Notes under the pieces: generated by a model | The model's input: the letters and a program-made list of their open reading frames with translations, nothing else | What the model was told of the DNA's origin: nothing | Databases searched by the model: none | Part shown: positions 56,349 through 64,000 of the stretch, in pieces | Layout of the letters: each line of letters opens with the position of its first letter | Numbering within the stretch: the stretch's first letter is position 1 | Origin: Isoetes taiwanensis | Lineage: Eukaryota > Streptophyta > Lycopodiopsida > Isoetales > Isoetaceae | NCBI GenBank assembly: GCA_021234155.1 | Contig: JAJEKV010000028.1 | Coordinates: 9,130,134-9,194,133 of the forward strand | Direction: 5' to 3' | Length of the DNA: 64,000 nt | Made by a program: the position numbers and the translations under genes

Positions 56349-56639
56349 AACCAAAAAAATTTTGTCCACCAAACTTGGGAGCTTTTGAGAGGCCAAGGCC
56401 CACGGACGGCCGAGATCGCGCCACGTGGCGCCTCCTTTACCGTCGGATGGGGGTGGAGTTACTCACTCACTCACTAACTAACTAACTAACTCACGGACGC
56501 TATTTCTTTATTATATTAGATTAGACTAGAAAGGGCCCGGCGGCCCCTCTTTTCCCTCCCTCCCTTTCTTCATCTCTTTCCTTTCGGCTTCGGCTCTTGA
56601 CCTCCGTGGCCCTCGCTTCAGTTTGGGCCTACCCATGTG

Positions 56640-56749
56640 CCCTATCTCCATCTCTCCTCTCTCTTTTCTCTCTCTTCTCTCCTTTCTCCTCTCTCCTCTC
56701 TCTTCCCTCATCTCCCTCTATCTCTCTCTCTTCTCCCTCCTCTCTCTCT

Positions 56750-56780
<31 letters not shown>

Positions 56781-57919
56781 CCTTCTCCTTTTCTCTAGTC
56801 CTCGGCTCGGCCCTCGGGGCCTCGCCTCGGGTTTGGACATCCTTGGGACTATTCCTCGGCTCTCCTCGGCCCGAAATCTTTCCCTCTCTCGGTTTCCCAT
56901 CCCCTACCCTCTCTCTCTCCTCTCTCCTCTCTTTCTCTCTCCTCTCTCCTTCTCTCTTCTTTCCCCTCTCTTTCTCCTCTCTCTTCCACCTCTCTTCTCT
57001 CTCCTCCCTGCTCCCCCCTCTCTCTCTCTATCTTTCTCTCTCCTCTCTATTTTCCTCTCCCCTTTCTCTTTTATCTCTCCTCTCTCTCTCTTCCCTCTTC
57101 TTTTCCCTCTTTCTTTCCTCAAACTCTCCTCTTTCTTCTTTCTCTTCTCTCTCCTCTCTGCTCTCCTCTTTCTCCTCCCTCCTCTCTTTCTCTCTCCTCT
57201 CTCTTTGTTTCTCTCTCTTCCCTCTTCCCTCTGTCTCTATTTCTCTCCTTTCTCTTCTTTCCCCTCTCTCTTTCCTCTCTCTTCCATCTTTCTTCTCTCT
57301 CTTCTCTCTCCTCCCTCTCTTCTTTCTCTCTCTCTCTCCTCTCTCTTCTTTTCCCTCTCTATTCTCTCTTCTCTCTCTTCTCTCTCTCCTCCCCTATCTC
57401 TTCTCTCCCCCTATCTCCTCTCTCCTCTCTCTATCTCCTCCCCCTCTCTCTCCCTCCTCTCTCTCTCTCCCTCTCTCTCTTTTGGTGTCTTTCCTCCTTC
57501 CCTCTCTCTCTCCTCTCTTTTCTCTGCTCTCCTCTCTCTCCTCTCTCGTCTCTTTCTTTTCCTTTCTCTCTCCTCTCTCTTCTTTCCTCTCTCTCTCTCT
57601 CCCCTCTTCCTCTGTCTATCTTCTCTCTTCTGTCTCTTCTTTCTCTCTTCTCTCTTCTCTCTCTCCTCTCTCCTCTCTTTCTCTCTCCTCTCTCTTCTTC
57701 CCCTCTCTCTCTCCTCTCTCTTCCACCGTCTTCTCTCTCCTTGCTCTCTCTTTCCTCTCTCTTCCATCCTTCTTCTCTCTCTTCTCTCTCCTCCCATGCT
57801 CCCTTCTCTCTCTCACTATCTTTTCTCTCCTCTCTATTTTTCTCTCTCTCTCTTCTCTCCCTCTTCCCTCTCTCTTTTCTCTCTTCTCTCTCCTCTGTGC
57901 TCTTCTCTCTCTCTCCTCC

Positions 57920-57950
<31 letters not shown>

Positions 57951-58040
57951 GCTCCCTCTCCTCTCTTCTCTCTCTTTCCTCTCTCTTCTCTCCTCTCTCC
58001 TCTCTCTTTCCTATCTCTCTCCTCTCTCTCTATTTCTTCC

Positions 58041-58076
<36 letters not shown>

Positions 58077-58795
58077 CTCTCTCCTCTCTCTCTCTCCTCT
58101 CTCTCCTCTCTCCTCTCTCCTCTCTCTCCCCATTTCTCCCCCCTCTATCTTTCCCTCTTCTCTCTCTAGCTTCTCTCCTATCTCCTCCTCTCTCTCTCTG
58201 TTTCTCCGTCTCTCTCTATGTGTCCCTCTCTCTCTATCTTTTTTGTCTCTCTCTCCTCTCATTTCTCTTCCCTCTCTTTTTTTCTTTCTCCTCTCTCTCT
58301 ATGCATCTCTCTCGTCTCTCTCTCCCCTCCCCTCTCTCTCTATCTTTCTCTCTCTTCTCTCTCTTCTCTTTTCTCTCTCTTTTCTCTCTCTTCTCTCTCC
58401 CCTTTTTTTTTTCTCTCTCCTTCTCTTCTCTATCTCTCTTCTCTCTCTCTATTTCTCCTCTCTCTCTATCTTTTCTCTCTCTCTCCTCTCTCTTCCCTCT
58501 CCCCCTTCCCTCTTCTCTCTCCTCTCTCTTTTATCTCTCTTCTCTCTCCTCTCTCTTCTTTCCCTCTCTCTCTCCTCCCTCTCTTCCCTCTCTCTTCTCT
58601 CTCTTCTCTCTCCTCTCTGCTCTCCCTCTCTCCCCTTTTTCCCTTCTCTCTCTCTCCTATCTCTCTATTTCTTCCCTCTCTCTACCTTTCTCTCTTTTTT
58701 CTATTCCTCTCTCTCCCTCTTCTCCCTCCTCTCTCTTCTCTCTCTTCTCTCTCTCCTCTCCCTTCTCCCCCTCTATCTTTCCCTCTTCTCTCTCT
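56640..58795 (+). repeat. CT microsatellite tracts of unit 7
   Basis: The longest CT region of the array, broken only by a GC-rich block at 56785-56890. The frames of more than 700 codons here are artefacts. Confidence 0.9.
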
Positions 58796-58914
58796 AGCTT
58801 CATTCTAGAACATTCTAGAAGTTTCTAGGATCATCAAGGCTTTTAATTAACCAAAGGAATTTCCATTGGCCTAGCCTTAACTAAGTATGGACTTCTTATT
58901 TTTTTGAAGAAGAA

Positions 58915-58980
58915 ATGCTTGGCTTAGTGGTTAGAATTGGGGGGTAGGGGGGGCTAGTCTTGGGTTCGAATCCACCATGC
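58915..58980 (+). repeat. Divergent tRNA-like module, copy 8
   Basis: TGGCTTAGTGG (A box) and GGTTCGAATCC (B box, near 58963). It is clearly a different subfamily: its tail reads AACATAAAATTTTAG instead of AAACCAAAAAATTTTG. Confidence 0.7.
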
Positions 58981-59149
58981 AACATAAAATTTTAGATAGT
59001 GGTTGGAAAAAAGGGAGAGGTCCTAGGATCGCGCCACGTGGCGCGTGAAGCAACGCGTTAGGACCGTCCGGATCGCGCCAAGTGGCTTCACGGAGGCCGT
59101 GGATGGGGGTGGAGTTACATTCGTTACAACGCGGTCTTTTCTTTTGCTC

Positions 59150-59355
59150 CTTTCCTCGCCGAGCCGAGGACGGGTGCAAAGGGAGAAGGGAGAGAGAAAG
59201 ATAGGGGAGAGAGAAGAGAGAGAGGAGGGAGAAGAGAGAGAGATAGAGGGAGATGAGGGAAGAGAGAGAAGAGAGGAGAAAGGAGAGAGGGAAGAGATAG
59301 GAGAGAGAAGAGAGAGAGGAGAGATGGAGATAGGGCACGTGGGTGGGCCCTTTTC
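59150..59355 (-). repeat. Inverted GC-plus-CT block (GA-rich on +)
   Basis: CCTCGCCGAGCCGAGGA then GAGAGAAGAGAG... ending ATAGGGCACGTGGGTGGGCCC is the reverse complement of the usual GC block and CT tract (as at 41880-41950 and 56620-56700). It is the only strand switch in the array. Confidence 0.85.
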
Positions 59356-59419
59356 TTTTGAACCCTTCCTCGGCTCGGCCCCTCCAGGGCCTCGCCTCGG
59401 TTTGGGCATCTCTAGGACT

Positions 59420-60650
59420 ATTCCTCCTTCTCCCTCTCTATTTGTCCCCTCTCTCTCTCTTTCCTCTCTCCCCTTTCTCTCTTCTCCCTCTTCTCTCCTC
59501 TCTCTATCTCCTCTCTCCTCTCTCTTTCCCCTCTCTCTCTTTCCTCTCTCATCTTTGTCTTCTCTCTCCTCTCTCTTCTTTCCTCTCTGTCTCTCTTTCT
59601 CCCCTCTCTCTTCCCTCCCCCCTCTCATCTACTACCTCTATTACGAATTCTAAAGTATGTCAATTCTAAAGTATCACCCATGTGAAGCTTACACACACCC
59701 ATCATACCCATCACACTTACTACCAATTCCAGAGCATTACCTCCAGAATATTCTATTTTGAGCATTTGCAAGGTTTCAAGAAACTTTCTACTCTTAGACT
59801 GAGGTGCTTCTAGAGCATAGGTGGTTGCCCTATAGCATCTAGAACACTCTAGAACATTCTATTTTGCAAAGTTTTAGCAACCTTTTCTGTTTTTAGACTA
59901 CCGTACTTTCTATTTTTAGACTGACATGCTTACCCTAGAGCATCTGAAACATTCTAGGACATTCTATTTGAGTTTTTACAAAGTTTAAGCAAACTTTCTA
60001 TTTTTAGACTGAAACTTTCTATTTTTAGACTGAGGTGCTTACCTTTGAGCATTTGCAACATTCTAGAACATTCTATTTTGAGCATTTGCAAAGTTTTAAA
60101 AAACTTTCTATTTTTGGATTGAGGTGCTTACCCATGAGCATCTGCAACATTCCATAACATTCTATGTTGAGCATTTGCAAAGTTTCAAAATACTTTCTAT
60201 TTTTAAATTGAAACTTTCTATTTCTAGACTGAGGTGCTTGCCCATGAGCATCTGGAACATTCCAGAACATTCTATTTTGAGCATTTGCAAAGTTTCAAAA
60301 ACTTTCTATTTTTAGATTTTGAAACTTTCTATTTCTAGGGAAAGGTGCTTGCCCATGAGCATCTGGAACATTCCAGAACATTCTACTTTGAACATTTGCA
60401 AAGTTTCAAAAAACCTTCTATTTTTAGATTGAAACTTTCTATTTTTAGACTGAGGTGCTTACCCATGAGCACCTGGAACATTCCACAACATTCTATTTTG
60501 AGCATTTGCAAAGTTTCAAAAAACTTCTATTTTTAGACTGAGACTTTCTATTTTTAGACTGAGGTGCTTACTCATGAGCATCTGGAACATTCTAGGACAT
60601 TCCAAGAGGTTCTAGAACATTCTAGAACATCCTAGAGTATCCTTGAATTA
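59420..60650 (+). repeat. CT tract, spacer and ~110-bp repeats of unit 8
   Basis: Short CT tract to about 59630, AAGTAT spacer to 59750, then about nine ~110-bp repeats, among the best conserved of the array. Confidence 0.8.
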
Positions 60651-60701
60651 ATTAAGCCCCAGCCTTAACTAAGCATGGACTTCCCATTATTTCAAGAAAA
60701 G

Positions 60702-60768
60702 ACTGGTTGGTCTAGTGGTAAGGGTGGGGGGTTTGGGGGGCAATGTCCACGGTTCGAGTCCGTGGTAA
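60702..60768 (+). repeat. tRNA-like module, copy 9 (best preserved)
   Basis: GGTTGGTCTAGTGG (A box) and GGTTCGAGTCC (60751-60761). CCACG-GTTCGAGTC-CGTGG folds as a complete T-arm. The palindrome GCGCCACGTGGCGC follows at 60836-60849. Confidence 0.75.
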
Positions 60769-61062
60769 ACCAAAAAATTTTGTCCACCAAACTTGGGAGC
60801 TTTTGAGAGGCCAAGGCCCACGGACGGCCGAGATCGCGCCACGTGGCGCATCCTCCACCGTCGGATGGACGTGGAAGACAGACACACTCACAGACTCACT
60901 CACTCACTCACCGACGGACACTATTTCTTTATTATATTAGATTAGAGTTGTTTCATGCAAAGATTGTTGCATAAAACTGATAACAATTATTTTTTGGTGG
61001 CCTTGTGCTACAACATCAGCACTGGCAAAACAGCACAACCTAGCTCTACTACCACGAAGCAC

Positions 61063-61082
61063 ATCCATCCATCCATCCATAG
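61063..61082 (+). repeat. (CATC)n microsatellite
   Basis: About four to five CATC units (CATCCATCCATCCATCCAT). Confidence 0.8.
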
Positions 61083-61116
61083 ATTCATCATAGCTAGCAA
61101 TATATCATAAAATATA

Positions 61117-63893
61117 CTAGTAACGGTGCCCAGCGTTGCTGGGCATAAGTTGGAAAACATGTAAACGATAAGGCAGCAATATTATCGAGGTGTCGTTCTA
61201 GCTATTGCGATCCTCCCTCTTTCCCTTTATGTTGGTGTTAGTGGATGTTGTGCCATTAATCCGTCCAAGACTTTAGAGTTTGCTTCTATTGTTTAGCAAA
61301 GTTCCCATGATAATATGGTTGGGTTTGTTCCAAGAATCCACTGATTGGTTGTGTTCGGAAGAATGTATTGGTTTTCTATAAGGAATGTCATAAGTTTTAC
61401 ATGTGGCCAAGCATTATTGTGGATATCAACTATTACATTGTAGTGGCATGTTAAGCACAAAAGTCTTTGGAACGGTGCCAGCGTCACCGGGCTTGAGTAG
61501 CAGATTTATATAAAGTTGAGTATTTGAAAGGTAGCAAAGAATCTAAAGATTAATTTGGTGGAATCCATAGAGGAGTCTAAATATGTATAGATGTGTTGAT
61601 TATTAGTGAGAACTTTCAACATGTATAATTAGGGTTATATTTGACAGCCAAGTTGTGTCTATGCATTCATAGTCCAAATTCCCATTTGTTCTTTAACAAA
61701 TTCCCACTAGTTCTTTAACAAATTCCTAGTTGATGAACACCCTCAACATTAATTTGTAAGAGCAAATTGTTTGAATTATTAACCAAATGCACATATCCCT
61801 CTGTCCCAAATGCACACTTAACTTTGTCTATATACTAAATCCCGACTACTATCCGCCCTTGATTTTCACAGCAAAAAATGAACAATGATGGATTGATAGC
61901 ATGGCTGGATCGCTCAGGTGCATTCTTGTTAGTTCTTTTTGGTATTAAAAGAAACCACAAATTCAAATACCTTTTCACAGCAAGTTCTTCACATTCAATA
62001 ATACTACACTGAATCTTACAGATAAAAAGCTGATATAAATACAGACTTGCTACCGTCTCCGTTCATATAGCCATGTCTTACAGTAATAATAATGTATAAG
62101 AACAGGAGGGAATGAACAAATCTTCATAGGCAATTAGATGCCCATTCAACAATCTGCTGCAATCAGGAATTCCAGCTAGAAAAGCCAGAGCGGAACCAAC
62201 AGGGCAGTTTAGCACCGTCAAGAAATTCTGGCTAGCAAAGCCAGAGCAACAATCAGCACAGAACTCTCCAAGCATACTTTGATCTCTGCAACAGGTTTAA
62301 AACAGCTGTGGATGCAAAGCTTCAAGCACTTACGAAAGTACTGCCAGGCCTTAACCGTCAACCGGATTTCAGATTCATGCTAGATATCAAGTAGCAAACA
62401 TAAAATACAGGATATTATTGAAAATGGTGCATGATCACAATAACTTCCTCTAGTTTAAGGGCTCGCAATATGCAAAGAGTCAGCTTCAAGAACCTGCCAA
62501 TATAATAAGAGAATTTAATCAAGTTACTATAAAATAGTACCATTTGGTAGTAAAAATCAAAATACAGTAGTAATATGTCTCTGCTTCCATTCATGCATAG
62601 TTGTAGAGATAAATCATTTTATTCTTTGATCTGTATCTCTTTTGCATTTGCATATCACTTTTATATTTTGCAAATGTGATCATATGAATCATGTGGTCAG
62701 TTGAGCATCAGCCGAGCATCTGGCAACATATGAAGGAAACTGGACATCAACTGAGCATCTGGCAAAGAGCATCACTTGAGCATCTGAGTATATTGTTTCT
62801 TTGGCACTGAGCATCTGGTACAATGCCATAATTTCCAGCCATCAAAATAATATAACAGTGAACTTCCTGAAACATTCATAAAGAAACATTATACATATAT
62901 GGAATGTAGACCCCAAAAACCATTGTTTTGAGAACCAAAATAGAAGAAATAGAAGAAACTTATATAACAGATGCGGCATGCTTCCATTTTCAGTGAAGAG
63001 ATCTATGAAGGACGGACATTTAAGCAATAAAAGAATTGAAGCATTCAAAAAAACCTTCTGATGAGCTTCAATGCCGGAGCATTGTTTCTAGTAAAAAAAA
63101 AGTACCTTACTCACAGCTACTGGAATGCAAACAATCGTGGAATAGTGCAAACAATCGAGGCAACGGAATCCAGCATATTGCCATAAAGGATTTTGTATGC
63201 CATCGATATTAAGAGCGCTGATCTACCCTTCATTTGCAGTCTCCTACGAAATTGGAAACAAAACTGGCCATGGCTTAGGGCTTGCCAATCGAGCTTAGCC
63301 GAGAGCTTTAGCTAGGAAAATCACCTCAGACCGGAAGGGAGAAATTTTCACTCCGCCATTTTTGTATGTAGATGGAATCAGATTCTCCTTCTGCCAAAAC
63401 TCCATCCTACATTGCAACAGAGATAGGTTAGAAAATTCATCATCTACATACCTAATCCAATGAAGCAGAAGCATACCTAATCAGACAATTCCAGGTCTGC
63501 CTTGATATTCATTGAAATCGTTGTATCTAATAAGCAACGCAATCCACTGTGTCTAAGCAAAGCAAAAGCTTTTCCCTTGGAAACTGGAATTTAGGCACTA
63601 TAACGGTTCATCAAGGGCGTTTCTCTTAGCCTAACAATGTGGAAAAGAACATGTCTCTACCGTCCAGTGCCGAGAAATCTTCCATAAGCAGCTATATGCA
63701 AGTTTTTCTAGATTCTTTAAGGACGACATATCCAATGATACAACCCTATCACGAATGCCATGAAGAAAAACCCTATAGAAAGGTAATTTGGAAGAAGAGG
63801 GCATGATGATGCCACGTGTCACGAATCAATCTGATCCGTTCAATTTAGGGCTTGATGCACTACACACTTACATCAAAACATTATAATATCCAG
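61117..63893 (-). mobile_element. Non-autonomous Helitron 2 (2.8 kb)
   Basis: Minus strand: 3' hairpin GCCCAGC-AAC-GCTGGGC (61128-61144) followed by ACCGTTACTAG, with flank A at 61116. The 5' side holds ATATTATAATGTTTT (63875-63889) and the shared subterminal ATCAAGCCCTAAATTGAA. The outermost 5' bases (CTGG) do not match TC, so the end is approximate. No coding I can support inside; frames are short. A damaged extra 3' end lies near 61470. Confidence 0.7.
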
Positions 63894-64000
63894 GTAGTAG
63901 ATAAGCTCCTACCCAGGCTCAGGCTCATAGGGAAAGTAGACCGCGGTACCGGGTCTCAAAATAAGCGGACCAGAGATATAACAATGGCAGGGCTGGCTAT
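63894..64000. other. Right edge; nothing recognised
   Basis: 107 bp of mixed sequence with no motif I can support. Confidence 0.4.

Larger units (their letters stand above)
38561..60947 (+). repeat. ~22-kb higher-order tandem array (about 8 units)
   Basis: Units begin with ACTAGAAAAGGGCCCGGCC-type sequence and close with CTATTTCTTTATTATATTAG. Boundaries lie near 41841, 45335, 47725, 50740, 53575, 56515 and 59140, giving lengths of about 1.8-3.5 kb. Unit order, where complete: GC-rich palindrome and CTCGGCTCGGCC block; homopyrimidine tract; AAGTAT spacer; ~110-bp repeats; TCTAGAACATTCTAGAACAT block; tRNA-like module; CACGTG-centred palindrome; (ACTC)n. Units vary by gain or loss of modules. 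No gene seen in the array. Confidence 0.85.

Noticed and set aside
41936-59650. Ser/Leu-rich frames of 200-740 codons on + and Arg/Glu-rich frames on -
   Set aside because: They coincide exactly with CT microsatellite tracts; two or three frames are open together, as expected from composition.
40479-60540. Recurrent 60-95-codon frames with phrases like MLTHEHLEHS and LSIFRLKLS
   Set aside because: These are the ~110-bp satellite repeats read in one frame; length varies with indels and there is no start or promoter context.
41605-60768. tRNA genes
   Set aside because: A and B boxes are present and one T-arm folds, but no acceptor stem or anticodon arm can be formed; they are tRNA-derived repeat heads.

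Overview
This is nuclear DNA of a land plant. It carries spliced genes with GT..AG introns, TATA boxes, plant-type L1 LINEs, a Ty3/gypsy element, non-autonomous Helitrons and long satellite DNA. Two decayed DUF7869-type genes and an FCP1-like gene of the FDLNGVL type make a seed-free plant (fern, lycophyte or bryophyte) my best guess, but the species cannot be named from sequence alone. There is no sign of prokaryotic or organellar DNA.

Layout. 1-6.2 kb: two decayed DUF7869 genes (+ at 145-1150, - at 3779-6213) and an acidic-tailed exon. 6.6-14.7 kb: duplicated TATA promoters, two small genes with acidic low-complexity products (6830-7091 and 14067-14700), a striking 84-nt hairpin, small tandem duplications and a long gene-poor stretch. 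15.5-28.4 kb: one multi-exon gene on +. It has an RGG-rich N-terminus, a long middle of unknown function and a C-terminal FCP1/HAD-like domain. It is riddled with frameshifts and split by a full-length LINE in intron 1 (16-bp target duplication) and by a 2.07-kb Helitron in exon 3. 29.1-38.35 kb: a nest of elements, namely a decayed gypsy element (-), a GTAC-rich hAT-like MITE, a 3.2-kb Helitron (-) and a 5'-truncated LINE (+). 38.56-60.95 kb: a roughly 22-kb higher-order tandem array of about eight units of 2-3.5 kb. Each unit combines GC-rich palindromes, homopyrimidine tracts, an AAGTAT-rich spacer, ~110-bp repeats and a tRNA-like Pol III promoter module. 61.1-63.9 kb: a further Helitron (-).

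Most notable: (1) one Helitron family with shared ends, all copies in the same orientation; (2) short CACGCC-n-GGCGTG palindromes concentrated in introns of the FCP1-like gene and beside TATA boxes; (3) ~110-bp repeats carrying perfect multi-unit heat-shock-element arrays; (4) a LINE with an extra 3' reading frame whose cysteine signature exactly matches one in its ORF1; (5) systematic differences between repeat copies at CCAG/CTGG, which may be assembly error or biology.

Few reading frames here are intact. The long Ser/Leu/Phe-rich frames in the CT-rich tracts are low-complexity artefacts, not genes.
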